Of a stretch of 64,000 nt of DNA, positions 26,345 to 34,931 are shown one piece after another. Numbering within the stretch: position 1 is the first letter of the stretch; each line of letters opens with the position of its first letter. The DNA comes from Pseudomonas putida (GTDB lineage Bacteria; Pseudomonadota; Gammaproteobacteria; Pseudomonadales; Pseudomonadaceae), in assembly GCF_026625125.1 (NCBI RefSeq), contig NZ_CP113097.1, forward strand, positions 4,388,001 through 4,452,000, in the 5' to 3' direction. The position numbers and the translations under genes were made by a program. The notes beneath the pieces were generated by a model. That model saw only the letters and a program-made list of their open reading frames with translations. It had not been told where the DNA came from and made no database searches.

Positions 26345-27835
26345 ATGACTCTGGAACAGACCTTACCGATCTGCATCGCCGGCACCTGGCGCCTGGGCGG
26401 CGGCGAGCGTTACGCCTCGTGCTACCCGGCGACCGGTGAGCCCGTCGCCTGGCTCAATGCCGCCAGCCTCGAGGATGTCGAAGCCGCCGTACAGGGGGCC
26501 CACCAGGCCTTCCTGCACAGCGGCTGGGCCCAGCGTAAGCCGCACGAACGTGCCGCGGTGCTGTACCGCATCGCCGGCCTGATCCGCGAGCGCGCCGAAG
26601 AGCTGGCGCAACTGCAACGCCAGGACAACGGCAAGCCGATCAACGAAACCCGCGCCTTGGTCGCCAGCGCGGCAGGGACTTTCCAGTTCTTCGCCGCGGC
26701 CTGCGAAACCCTGGAGGAAACCATCACCCCATCGCGCGGCGATTTCGTCAGCATGAGCGTGTACGAGCCGATGGGTGTAGTCGCGGCGATCACGCCATGG
26801 AACTCGCCTATCGCCAGCGAGGCGCAAAAGGTCGCCCCGGCCCTGGCCGGTGGCAATGCAGTGGTGATCAAGCCGGCGGAAATCACCCCGCTGCTGGCCC
26901 TGCAGCTGGCCCGCATCTGTGAAGACGCCGGGCTGCCCAAAGGCCTGGTCAGCGTGCTGCCAGGCAAGGGTTCATTGCTGGGTGACGCATTGACCCGCCA
27001 CCCGCTGGTCAAACGTGTGTCCTTCACCGGCGGTACCCGCACCGGCAAACACATCGCCCATATCGCCGCCGACAAGATGATGCCGGTGTCGCTGGAGCTG
27101 GGCGGCAAGTCGCCGACCATCGTCCTTGATGACGCCGACCTCGACCATGCCGTTGCCGGTGTGCTGTACGGCATCTTCAGCTCCTCGGGCGAGGCATGCA
27201 TTGCAGGCTCCCGGCTGTTTGTCGCCCGTGCCCTGTACGAGCCGTTCATGGCCCGGCTGACCACTGCCGCCGCGCAACTGCGCCTGGGTGACCCGGCTGA
27301 CGAGCGCACGCAGATGGGCCCGCTGATCAGTGCTGGCCACCGCGCGTCGGTGGAGCGCTACGTGGCCCTGGGCCTGGCCGAAGGTGGCCGCCTGCGCCTG
27401 GGCGGTGAGCGCCCGAGCGGCGGCCTGTACGACCAGGGTTACTTCTACCCGCCGACCATCCTCGAAGGGTTGGGCAACCACCAGCAGGTATGTCAGGAGG
27501 AGATCTTTGGCCCGGTACTGGTGGCCCTCCCGTTCGACAGCGAAGAAGACCTGCTGGCCCAGGCCAACGACAGCCTGTACGCCCTTGCCGCCGGTATCTG
27601 GAGCCGTGACTACAAGCGTGCCTGGGCGCTTGGCCGCAAGCTTCAGGCCGGTACGGTGTGGATCAACACCTACAAGCAGTTCTCCATCTCGACGCCGTTC
27701 GGCGGCTGGCGGGACAGTGGCCTTGGCCGAGAAAAAGGCCGCCTGGGCATCCTGCAGTACATGGAACAGAAAAGCCTCTACTGGGGCATGAACCAACAGC
27801 CGCTGGCCTGGGCCGGCGTGGAGGCAGGGCAATGA
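26345..27835 (+). CDS. NAD(P)-dependent aldehyde dehydrogenase
   Basis: 496 aa, standard ALDH length. It has the substrate/cofactor segment AAITPWNSPI (about 150), FTGGTRTGKHIA (about 228), the general-base Glu in LELGGKSP (about 251) and the nucleophile Cys in SSGEACIAGSRLF (about 285). It should oxidise an aldehyde intermediate to the acid, and fits a step after the ThDP decarboxylase, whose usual product is an aldehyde. Start is 10 bp after the upstream stop; its TGA overlaps the next ATG. Confidence 0.92.
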   Translation: MTLEQTLPICIAGTWRLGGGERYASCYPATGEPVAWLNAASLEDVEAAVQGAHQAFLHSGWAQRKPHERAAVLYRIAGLIRERAEELAQLQRQDNGKPINETRALVASAAGTFQFFAAACETLEETITPSRGDFVSMSVYEPMGVVAAITPWNSPIASEAQKVAPALAGGNAVVIKPAEITPLLALQLARICEDAGLPKGLVSVLPGKGSLLGDALTRHPLVKRVSFTGGTRTGKHIAHIAADKMMPVSLELGGKSPTIVLDDADLDHAVAGVLYGIFSSSGEACIAGSRLFVARALYEPFMARLTTAAAQLRLGDPADERTQMGPLISAGHRASVERYVALGLAEGGRLRLGGERPSGGLYDQGYFYPPTILEGLGNHQQVCQEEIFGPVLVALPFDSEEDLLAQANDSLYALAAGIWSRDYKRAWALGRKLQAGTVWINTYKQFSISTPFGGWRDSGLGREKGRLGILQYMEQKSLYWGMNQQPLAWAGVEAGQ

Positions 27836-28800
27836 GCGTACTGGGCATCGACGAAGTCACCTATGGCGTGGAGGACCTCGCCACCTGCGTCCGCTTCTTC
27901 ACCGACTGGGGCTTGAGCAAGGTCAGCGATCAGCCTGACGAGGTCATCTTCGAAACCCTCAATGGCTGCCGCGTGGTGCTGGCCGCCCTCGACAAACCCG
28001 GCCTGCCGCCAGCCATCGAGCCCGGTTCGACCGTGCGTGAAGTGGTGTGGGGAGTGGCAAGCCAGGCGGACCTTGCCCTGTACAGCCAGCGCATCGCCAA
28101 CGACCCGGGCTTTGTCGAAGGCAATGGCCGCATCGGCTGCACCGACCCCAACGGCCTGGCGATCCGCTTGCAGGTCACCCGCAAACGCACGCTGGACATC
28201 GAGTGCAGCGGCCACAACACCTGGCAGACCAAGGGCCGGATCAACAAACCGGCGCCGATCTACGACCGCGCCACGCCCATCGAAGTGGGCCATGTGGTGT
28301 TCTTCGTCAAGGACGTGAACGCCTGCGAGGCTTTCTACCACGAACGTTTCGGCTTCCAGGCATCGGACCGTTACCCCAACCGCGGCGCCTTCCTGCGCAC
28401 CGCCGAGGAAGGCGGCCACCACGACCTGTTCATGCTCCAGCTGCCAGCCCCGCGCGCCGGCCTCAACCACGTGGCGTTCACCGTACGTGACCTGCACGAA
28501 GTGTTCGGCGGCGGCATGCATATCTCCCGCTGCGGTTGGGCCACCGAAATCGGCCCGGGCCGCCACCCGGTTTCATCGGCATTCTTCTGGTACTTCAAGA
28601 ACCCGGCCGGGGCGCTGGTCGAGTACTACGCCGACGAAGACCAGCTGACCGGCGACTGGCAGCCACGCGAGTTCGAACCCGGCCCGACGGTGTTCGCCGA
28701 ATGGGCGATTGCCGGCGGCATCGACGGCAACACCCGGCGCCAGCAGCACGCAGAAGCACCGCAAGGCAAATTCCTCACCGACAAGCCCAAGCACAACTGA
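27832..28800 (+). CDS. Two-domain VOC protein, extradiol ring-cleavage dioxygenase-like
   Basis: 322 aa with two vicinal-oxygen-chelate modules (about 1-125 and 145-275), the type-I extradiol layout of BphC. The second module keeps all three presumed Fe(II) ligands: His in EVGHVVFF (about 150), His in GLNHVAFTV (about 215) and Glu in LVEYYADE (about 266). A working catechol 2,3-type ring-cleavage enzyme is therefore plausible; other VOC reactions are possible. It lies between the ALDH and the Rieske genes, as expected in a meta-cleavage pathway. Confidence 0.85.
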   Translation: MSVLGIDEVTYGVEDLATCVRFFTDWGLSKVSDQPDEVIFETLNGCRVVLAALDKPGLPPAIEPGSTVREVVWGVASQADLALYSQRIANDPGFVEGNGRIGCTDPNGLAIRLQVTRKRTLDIECSGHNTWQTKGRINKPAPIYDRATPIEVGHVVFFVKDVNACEAFYHERFGFQASDRYPNRGAFLRTAEEGGHHDLFMLQLPAPRAGLNHVAFTVRDLHEVFGGGMHISRCGWATEIGPGRHPVSSAFFWYFKNPAGALVEYYADEDQLTGDWQPREFEPGPTVFAEWAIAGGIDGNTRRQQHAEAPQGKFLTDKPKHN

Positions 28801-28810
28801 GGTCGATCCC

Positions 28811-29038
28811 ATGAGCACACCCGAGGTTTACCTGCAGCCGCATCAGGCACGCAAACGCCCCAACACACCGTTCGAGGACCTGCTCGGCGACTCCATCGAG
28901 CGCGCCTACGGCAATGGCGTGAGCGAGCTGGCGCAATTGCTCGCCCACCTCAACCTGGCCGGCCCGCCTTGCCCGCTGACCAGCGGAGAGTGGACTGAAG
29001 ACGCCTTTGTAACCCTGATGGCACGGCTGGGCGAATGA
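28811..29038 (+). CDS. Small conserved protein (recombinase-like helix-turn-helix type), 75 aa
   Basis: 75 aa, mostly helical, with LQPHQARKRPNTPFEDLLGD at the start and SGEWTEDAFVTLMARLGE at the end. I associate this shape with small 'recombinase-like domain' proteins found next to Rieske oxygenase genes; they are not recombinases. It could be an assembly or accessory factor of the oxygenase. It starts 10 bp after the VOC gene and is followed 19 bp later by the Rieske gene with its own GGAGAAGAACAAG site. Confidence 0.75.
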   Translation: MSTPEVYLQPHQARKRPNTPFEDLLGDSIERAYGNGVSELAQLLAHLNLAGPPCPLTSGEWTEDAFVTLMARLGE

Positions 29039-29057
29039 GCCTGCGGAGAAGAACAAG

Positions 29058-30092
29058 ATGAACATGCATATAACCGTCGACCCTGTTGAACAACACTTGG
29101 CCAATGGCCTGAAAGACCTCTGGTTCCCGGTGCTGCCATCGGAACTGTTGAACGAAAAACCCCTTTCCATCCGTCGCCTGGGCTACAAGATCGCCCTGTG
29201 GCGCGACAACGATGGCCAGGTGCACGCGCTTGAGGACCACTGCCCGCACCGTGGCGCGCCGCTGTCCCAAGGGCCGGTGCTGAGTGATCGCCTGCAGTGC
29301 CCGTACCACGGCATCGAGGTGCGCTGCGACGGCACTGTCACCAAAGTGCCCGGTAGCCCAGGCTGCAAACTCGAAGGCAGCCGCCCTACACGGATGTTCC
29401 ACACCCGCGAGGCTGCAGGGGCGATCTTTCTGTTCAACGCCGCCGACCCGCACCTGGACACACCACCAGAGCTGGTATTGCCCGAGCAGCTGACCTCGCC
29501 CCAGTGGAGCAGCTTCCTTTGCTACACCGAATGGAAAGGCGACTACCGCTACGTGCTCGACAACGTCATGGACCCGATGCACGGTACCTACTTGCACAAG
29601 ATGTCCCATTCCATGAGCGAGGGCGAAGCCACCGCCAGGTTCGTCACCCGCGATACCGAACAAGGCTTTGTCTTCGAGAAAGAAGGCCAGCGCGGGGTCA
29701 ACTTCGACTGGACCGAATTCCTCGACAATGGCTGCCACTGGCTGCGCCTGGAAATCCCATACCCCAAGACCGGTGGCCCAGGCGGCAACTTCACCATCAT
29801 CGGCAGCTACACGCCGAGCAGCCGAGCGTTGTCGGCCGTGTTCCACTGGCGCGCGCGGCCGCTGACCGGCTGGCAGCGCGACACCTGGCGCTTCCTCTAC
29901 AAGAACCGCCTGGAAGCGCGCCACTGGGCGGTGCTGGAGCAGGACCGGGTGCTGCTGGAGTTCATGGAGTTCGACGCCAACCAACGGGAAAACCTCTACC
30001 AGCACGACCTTGGCGTGGTGCGCCTGCGCCGCTACCTCAAGGGCAAGGCCAAGGAACAGTTGGCCCTGATCGAAACCCAGCAACTGGCCTGA
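29058..30092 (+). CDS. Rieske aromatic-ring oxygenase, alpha subunit (VanA-like)
   Basis: 344 aa. The Rieske [2Fe-2S] ligands are seen in CPHRGAPL and CPYHGIE (C-x-H and C-x2-H, about residues 58-83). The mononuclear iron site is in DNVMDPMHGTYLHK (His, His about 175-180 with a bridging Asp). The length and C-terminal domain match the VanA/phthalate-type class that works without a beta subunit and takes electrons from a VanB-type reductase, encoded next. Possible reactions are O- or N-demethylation or ring hydroxylation. Confidence 0.92.
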   Translation: MNMHITVDPVEQHLANGLKDLWFPVLPSELLNEKPLSIRRLGYKIALWRDNDGQVHALEDHCPHRGAPLSQGPVLSDRLQCPYHGIEVRCDGTVTKVPGSPGCKLEGSRPTRMFHTREAAGAIFLFNAADPHLDTPPELVLPEQLTSPQWSSFLCYTEWKGDYRYVLDNVMDPMHGTYLHKMSHSMSEGEATARFVTRDTEQGFVFEKEGQRGVNFDWTEFLDNGCHWLRLEIPYPKTGGPGGNFTIIGSYTPSSRALSAVFHWRARPLTGWQRDTWRFLYKNRLEARHWAVLEQDRVLLEFMEFDANQRENLYQHDLGVVRLRRYLKGKAKEQLALIETQQLA

Positions 30093-30100
30093 GGTGCCCG

Positions 30101-31060
30101 ATGTCCAACTCCTCAACCATCAGCGCACGGGTGCACACCCTGCGCCATGAAGCCGAAGGCATCATCAGCGTCGAGCTGCGCCCCTGGGGCGACACGGTGT
30201 TCGCGCCGTTCGATGCCGGTTCGCACATCGACCTGCACCTGCCCAATGGCCTGGTACGCAGCTACTCGCTGCTGAACGCGCCAAGCGACCAGGGCCGTTA
30301 TGTGGTCGGTATCCTGCGTGACCGGGCCAGCCGCGGGGGGTCGCGCTATGTGCACGAGCAACTGCGCGTGGGCACGCAACTGCAGATCTCCCAGCCACGC
30401 AACAACTTTGCCTTGGACACTCGCGCCAGCCACAGCGTACTGGTGGCGGGTGGCATCGGCATTACGCCGATCTACTGCATGTTCCGCCAGTTGCTGGCGC
30501 TGGGGCGCTCGGCCGAGCTGATCTACTGTGCACGCTCGCGTGCCGAAGCCGCACTGCTGGAGGAAATCAGCGGGCTTGGGGCAAAAGTGATCTACCACTT
30601 CAACGACGAAAAAGGCGGCCTGCCGGACCTGGCCGGCTACCTGGACGGGCGGCCTGCAGACACGCACTTCTACTGCTGTGGGCCGACGCCGATGCTCGAT
30701 GCCTTCGAGCAGACCTGCGAACGCCTGGGTTACCCCCATGCGCATATCGAGCGCTTTACCGCAGCCGAGGTGACGGCCTCGGACGATGCCCAGGCCAGCT
30801 ACAGCGTCGAGCTGAGCCGCTCAGGCAGGACGGTCAGCGTCGAACCTGGGTTGAACCTGCTGGATGTATTGCTCGAAGCCGGTTGCGATATCGAGTACAG
30901 CTGCCGTGAGGGGGTGTGTGGCTCTTGCGAGACACGGGTGCTGGAGGGGGATGTGGACCATCGGGACGGGGTGCTGACCAAAGCTGAACGGGCAACGAAC
31001 CAATCGATGATGGTGTGTGTTTCCGGGTGCAAGAGCCGGCGGTTGGTGCTTGACCTGTGA
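30101..31060 (+). CDS. VanB/phthalate-dioxygenase-reductase-type oxidoreductase
   Basis: 319 aa. Domain order is FMN-binding (GSHIDLHLPNGLVRSYSLLNAPS, about 40-65), NAD-binding (LVAGGIGITPIYCMF, about 112-126; CCGPTPMLDAFE, about 190) and a C-terminal plant-type [2Fe-2S] domain (CREGVCGSCETRVLEG plus a later Cys in VCVSGCK). This is the PDR/VanB order. It supplies electrons from NADH to the Rieske oxygenase just upstream. Last gene of the operon; an intrinsic terminator follows 29 bp later. Confidence 0.93.
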   Translation: MSNSSTISARVHTLRHEAEGIISVELRPWGDTVFAPFDAGSHIDLHLPNGLVRSYSLLNAPSDQGRYVVGILRDRASRGGSRYVHEQLRVGTQLQISQPRNNFALDTRASHSVLVAGGIGITPIYCMFRQLLALGRSAELIYCARSRAEAALLEEISGLGAKVIYHFNDEKGGLPDLAGYLDGRPADTHFYCCGPTPMLDAFEQTCERLGYPHAHIERFTAAEVTASDDAQASYSVELSRSGRTVSVEPGLNLLDVLLEAGCDIEYSCREGVCGSCETRVLEGDVDHRDGVLTKAERATNQSMMVCVSGCKSRRLVLDL

Positions 31061-31088
31061 ACCGAGCATTTGCTCACGCGTAAACTTG

Positions 31089-31114
31089 ACCGGCCTCATG
31101 GGCCGGTTTTTTTT
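31089..31114 (+). terminator. Rho-independent terminator of the catabolic operon
   Basis: ACCGGCC (31089-31095), loop TCATG, GGCCGGT (31101-31107) and an eight-T tract. It separates the operon from the porin gene, which therefore needs its own promoter. Confidence 0.9.
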
Positions 31115-31446
31115 GACCTGATTTTATTACGGTTCATTCCTTATCGGCGATTTGCCAGCGACAAGGCAGCTACTGATACAACCCAAGACAAAATAGTGCA
31201 CCGACGCACAGTGCCTGGGCATAACAGTAACCAAACTTTCAGCCTGTTCCAGATACGGTACAAACAAGGCCGTTTCAAATATAAATAATTGTTATTGATA
31301 CACTTTTATTTAACAAGAGAACTTGGCACAGAACCTGCTCCATCTCCTTCGTCAAACAACATCTCACCCATAAAACAAAATACCCGCAGACCGGGCGACG
31401 CTCCCCTTTTGCCTGCGGAAAACTTCCCAACCTTGCAGGGCATGGC
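31115..31446 (+). promoter_or_regulatory. Porin upstream region with one TnTCA-N4-TAAAAC site
   Basis: A gap of about 330 bp without a gene. TCTCA-CCCA-TAAAAC is at 31362-31376, about 70 bp before the porin ATG, and a partial form (GTTTCAAATATAAATA) begins at 31272. The motif matches those before the ABC operon, suggesting shared control. Ribosome-binding sequence is weak (GCAGGGCATGGC). Confidence 0.5.
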
Positions 31447-32676
31447 ATGAAAAGATATGTGATAAGCCTCGGTCTGATTCTCGGCAGTTGCGCAAGTTTC
31501 GCGTCCGAACCCGGCCCCGCCACCCCGGACCAGCCACCCACGGCGAAAAAGCCTTTCCCGCACATCGCCTGGCGCAGCGAGGACGGCCAGAGCAGCCTGG
31601 ATATCGGTGGCGCCCTGCGCGTCAACTACCGCGACGAACACTGGGACACCACCGAAAACGACGGCCGCTTGCTGTTCGATACTTTCCGCCTCGACGTGCA
31701 GGCCAGTCATCGCCAGCTGTTCAGCGATATCGGCTACTGGTTCCAGGACGACGGCAAGCGTTCGATCGACCGTGGCTACATCGGCTACCGCTTCAGCGCC
31801 CAAGCCAACCTGCAAGTCGGGGCGCCGTTCAAACCGTTCGGCCTGGAGCCGTACCCACAGTTTGGCTGGAGCTATCACATACCGTTCTTCATGGGTTACG
31901 GCGTCAGCGCAGGCACAGGCCTCAAATACAGCTACAAGGATGCGCAGTGGGATCTGCAATTGGGTTACTTCCCGCGCATGCTGCCTTCAAGCCTGCGCTA
32001 CTCACCAGAAGTCGGGCGTTATGCCGACCTGGACGACAATGCCGTGCCGTTTAGCCAATCGCGCCAGGACAACGAGAAACACAACCAGGTCAACGCCCGT
32101 GTCGCCCGTACCTTCAGCGGTGATGGCTGGAAGACCGAAATGGGGGCCTCGCTGGCGGCTGCCGAGCTGTACAACGCCACCACCCATGACGATGGCGATT
32201 ACTGGGCAGGCGGGGTCCACGCGCTGCTCAACACAGGCCCTTGGACGATCACGGGCCAGGCGATCCGTTATGAGTACGATCCGAAGAACCCGGCGGGCGT
32301 CAGCAATGACGCAGTGCTGATGGGCGGTAACGGCCTGACCCCTGCCTACCTGATCGCCGCCAAGGCCACCCTCGCAGCGGTCAACGTCGGCTATGACGTA
32401 CTGACCCCGAAGCTTGGGCAGCTTAAGAAAATCAAGCTCTATACCGACTACAGCCGGATGATGAAGGATGAGCATGGCTGGGATGATTCGCAGATGTTCA
32501 CTGTTGGCGCGCAGTTCCTGGCCATGCCGATCATGGCCTGGGTCGACCTGACCTGGGCGCGCAACGCCAACCCGTTTGGTGGGGCGGAAAATGGCACAGG
32601 CTGGACCAGCATCAGCTCGGTGGGCAGCAATGACTGGTATTACCGAACCAATATCAATATCGGCTATTACTTCTAA
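31447..32676 (+). CDS. Outer-membrane porin
   Basis: 409 aa with a signal peptide (LGLILGSCASFAS, cleavage about residue 20-21). The rest alternates as beta-strands rich in Tyr/Trp, and the protein ends NINIGYYF with the C-terminal Phe needed for outer-membrane assembly. General look is that of the phosphate-selective/carbohydrate porin group rather than OprD. With the shared operator motif it is a good candidate for the outer-membrane entry route of the operon's substrate. Flanked by the terminator upstream and REP copy B downstream. Confidence 0.82.
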   Translation: MKRYVISLGLILGSCASFASEPGPATPDQPPTAKKPFPHIAWRSEDGQSSLDIGGALRVNYRDEHWDTTENDGRLLFDTFRLDVQASHRQLFSDIGYWFQDDGKRSIDRGYIGYRFSAQANLQVGAPFKPFGLEPYPQFGWSYHIPFFMGYGVSAGTGLKYSYKDAQWDLQLGYFPRMLPSSLRYSPEVGRYADLDDNAVPFSQSRQDNEKHNQVNARVARTFSGDGWKTEMGASLAAAELYNATTHDDGDYWAGGVHALLNTGPWTITGQAIRYEYDPKNPAGVSNDAVLMGGNGLTPAYLIAAKATLAAVNVGYDVLTPKLGQLKKIKLYTDYSRMMKDEHGWDDSQMFTVGAQFLAMPIMAWVDLTWARNANPFGGAENGTGWTSISSVGSNDWYYRTNINIGYYF

Positions 32677-32693
32677 CCGCCTTGGTTGCCTGC

Positions 32694-32919
32694 GCCGGCG
32701 ATGGGCCGCAAAGCGGCCCCAGATGCTCGCTGGTCCCATCGAGCACGCTCGGGGTATTACAGCTCTGCTAGGGGGCTGCTGCGCAGCCCATCGCCGGCAA
32801 GCCGGCTCCCACCTCGATCGCGCAGTTCTTCGGGTCAGCGCTTCAACTGTGGAAGCAACTGTCTTGCCCAATTTCTGAAAGCTGGCGCAATCCCGGTGGG
32901 AGCCGGCTTGCCGGCGATA
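32694..32919 (+). repeat. REP-containing block, copy B (direct repeat of 16851-17076)
   Basis: 226 bp, the same length and orientation as copy A, with cagatgctcgctgg, ctcggggtattaca, ggaagcaactgtctt and terminal gccggcgata. Together with 59 bp after it, it fills the gap between the porin and DUF4265 genes; no other feature is seen there. The distance from copy A is 15.8 kb. Confidence 0.85.
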
Positions 32920-32978
32920 GGGCCAGTACAGACAACACCGCCAAAGGGCATTACGATAAGCAGCCCTCAAGACACGTA

Positions 32979-33455
32979 ATGCCCATGCCCCCCGAGCAAA
33001 CCCCAGCCTACAAGATCGTGCTCTGGCGCCTGGAGCAGGATGCCCAAGGCTATCCACCCGCATCGGTCGAAGGCCTGTGGGCAAAACGCACCGCGGCTGG
33101 CTACCAGGTCGACAGCCTCCCGTTCTATGCCTACGGCATCGCACCCGGCGATACCATCAGCATCAGCGAAGAGGGCGAGCAATCCTGGTTCGAAGGCTTG
33201 CTGCGCAGTGGCGGCGCTTCGGTATTTCGCATTCTTGTGAAAACAGCCGGCGACCTTGAGCAGGTGCGTGCAGCACTCGAAGAGTTCGGCTGCACCAGCG
33301 AAGTCGAAAAAGCGGTCAGGATGCTGGCCGTCGAAGTCCCGCCCTCGCGCTCACTCGACACCCTGCTCTACTACCTGCTGACACAGCGCGAGGCCGGCAA
33401 CCTGGACTTCGAGGAAGGCGTGCTGCGCCACCCCATCCCCGAAGAGTTTCGCTGA
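32979..33455 (+). CDS. DUF4265 domain protein
   Basis: About 158 aa. The segment YKIVLWRLEQDAQGYPPASVEGLWAK and the short domain with GIAPGDTISI match DUF4265, whose members are cytoplasmic and uncharacterised. Two ATGs (32979 and 32985) are possible starts. No neighbour in the same orientation is close enough to be an operon partner; the next gene is convergent. Confidence 0.78.
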   Translation: MPMPPEQTPAYKIVLWRLEQDAQGYPPASVEGLWAKRTAAGYQVDSLPFYAYGIAPGDTISISEEGEQSWFEGLLRSGGASVFRILVKTAGDLEQVRAALEEFGCTSEVEKAVRMLAVEVPPSRSLDTLLYYLLTQREAGNLDFEEGVLRHPIPEEFR

Positions 33456-33459
33456 CGGC

Positions 33460-34341
33460 CTAGGCTCGGGCCAGACGACTGGCAGGCTTGCCGAACACGA
33501 ACAGCAAACCGACCACGATGAGCCCCATGCCCAGCAGGCTGAGCGGTGCCAGGCGGTTGCCGAAAATCAAGAAATCCATCACCGCAGTAACCGCCGGCAC
33601 CAGGTAGAACAGGCTGGTGACATTGACCAGGTTGCCCTTGGCGATCAGCCGGTACAGCAGCAAGGTCGCCAGCAGCGAAACCACCAACCCCATCCACAGC
33701 AGCGCACCGATAAAACTGCTGGCCCACTCAATGTGCAGCGGCTGCAACGGCGCGAACACCGCACACATGGCAAACCCCGCCAGGTACTGCAGCGGCAGGG
33801 TGCCCATGGGGTTGTCGGTGATGCGCTTCTGCAGGATCGAGCCGAAAGTCATGCTGGCCAGCGCCAGCAAGGCAAACAGCATCCCGGCCAGCGACACGCC
33901 GCCGAGATTGATGCCCTGATAGACCACCATCACCAGCCCGCCAAGCCCAAGGCCCAGGCCAAACAGCCGGCTCCACGAGCGCTGGCGCTCCATCAGCACG
34001 ACGGTGAGAATCGGTTGCACACCCATTACCGTGGCCATCACACCAGGGGTGACATGGGTATTGAGCGCCAGCAGGTAGAAGATCTGGTAGGCACCAAGCA
34101 GCACGCAGCCGGTGCCCAGGGCCCGCAACATCGCCCCCCCGGTACGCGGCCAGCGCAGGCCCAGCAACGGGCCGATCAGCAACAACCCGGCCAGGGCCAG
34201 CGCCGAGCGCAACAGCAGGAAGGCGAAAGGGCTGGCATGGGCCAGGCCGAGTTTGGAAACGATGGCGCCACTGCTCCACAGCAGGACGAACAGGCTGGTA
34301 GTAGCCGCAGAGGCCACGCTAGCTTTGGAAAAGACAGACAT
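33460..34341 (-). CDS. EamA/DMT-superfamily transporter
   Basis: 293 aa with ten hydrophobic segments in two EamA repeats (LFVLLWSSGAIVSKLGLAHASPF near the start; LFYLVPAVTAVMDFLIFGNRLAPLSLLG near the end). Likely inner-membrane exporter, substrate unknown. Its stop faces the DUF4265 gene 4 bp away. It shares only family with the EamA gene at 15852. Confidence 0.87.
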   Translation of the reverse strand: MSVFSKASVASAATTSLFVLLWSSGAIVSKLGLAHASPFAFLLLRSALALAGLLLIGPLLGLRWPRTGGAMLRALGTGCVLLGAYQIFYLLALNTHVTPGVMATVMGVQPILTVVLMERQRSWSRLFGLGLGLGGLVMVVYQGINLGGVSLAGMLFALLALASMTFGSILQKRITDNPMGTLPLQYLAGFAMCAVFAPLQPLHIEWASSFIGALLWMGLVVSLLATLLLYRLIAKGNLVNVTSLFYLVPAVTAVMDFLIFGNRLAPLSLLGMGLIVVGLLFVFGKPASRLARA

Positions 34342-34931
34342 GGTTGCACCTGTATTCGGGCAAAGAAGCCGAACGGTGGGCGTGAACTTCAGCAGGGAAG
34401 TAGCCGACCGTGTTCAGTGGGTTGCGCGTGTGAAGGGATGCGGCCAGAAGCCGATCAGCCCAGCACGACCACGCAAGGAGGCGGAGCTACGCCGCCTAAG
34501 ACGCCACTTACAGGTGGTGGGTAATGACTGATCATGGCCGGCTGCTGGCTGCCACGCACGACCGTGCCCGCGACTGGCGCGAAGGCAAAGCTTGTGGTGG
34601 AAGGGGTGGCTGGCATTACCGGATCTTCAAAAGACATTGACGAACTGGACTATAGCCCGGCGCTTAGCGGCTGACAATTGCTGCCTGATCTTTCGTAGAA
34701 CGCGCGGTACTCCTCCTTTTCCTTCCACAGTGAATAGCGAAGCAGCCTGAGACCCAGGCTTTGCTCGCCGAGCCTTATGTCATCGATTGAGTGACCTTCA
34801 CCTCTGAACGCCAAGTTAATTAATTAAGTGCAATAAAATAGCGCAAAAAAACTAGCATTTTTGCCAGTTGGCGCAGATTCAGCGCAGTCCTAGCATGGGC
34901 CTCAGTTTCAAAAACCGGGATGGAAACCGCT
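34342..34931. other. 590-bp region without a convincing gene; boundary of the accessory block
   Basis: GC-rich to about 34640, then strongly AT-rich (ttaattaattaag around 34815). A short hairpin AGGCGG...CCGCCT lies at 34479-34498. A 60-codon frame on the minus strand (34455-34637) has no ribosome-binding site or family resemblance. The AT-rich end probably holds the promoter for the halovibrin-like genes. No tRNA or attachment site was recognised. Confidence 0.5.

Noticed and set aside
17351..32676. Whole block considered as a transposon or integrative element
   Set aside because: Flanking repeats are REP-type blocks also found elsewhere in the window; no transposase, integrase, tRNA target or target-site duplication was seen.
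34455..34637. 60-codon open frame on the minus strand
   Set aside because: No ribosome-binding site and no recognisable family; lies in a region of changing base composition.
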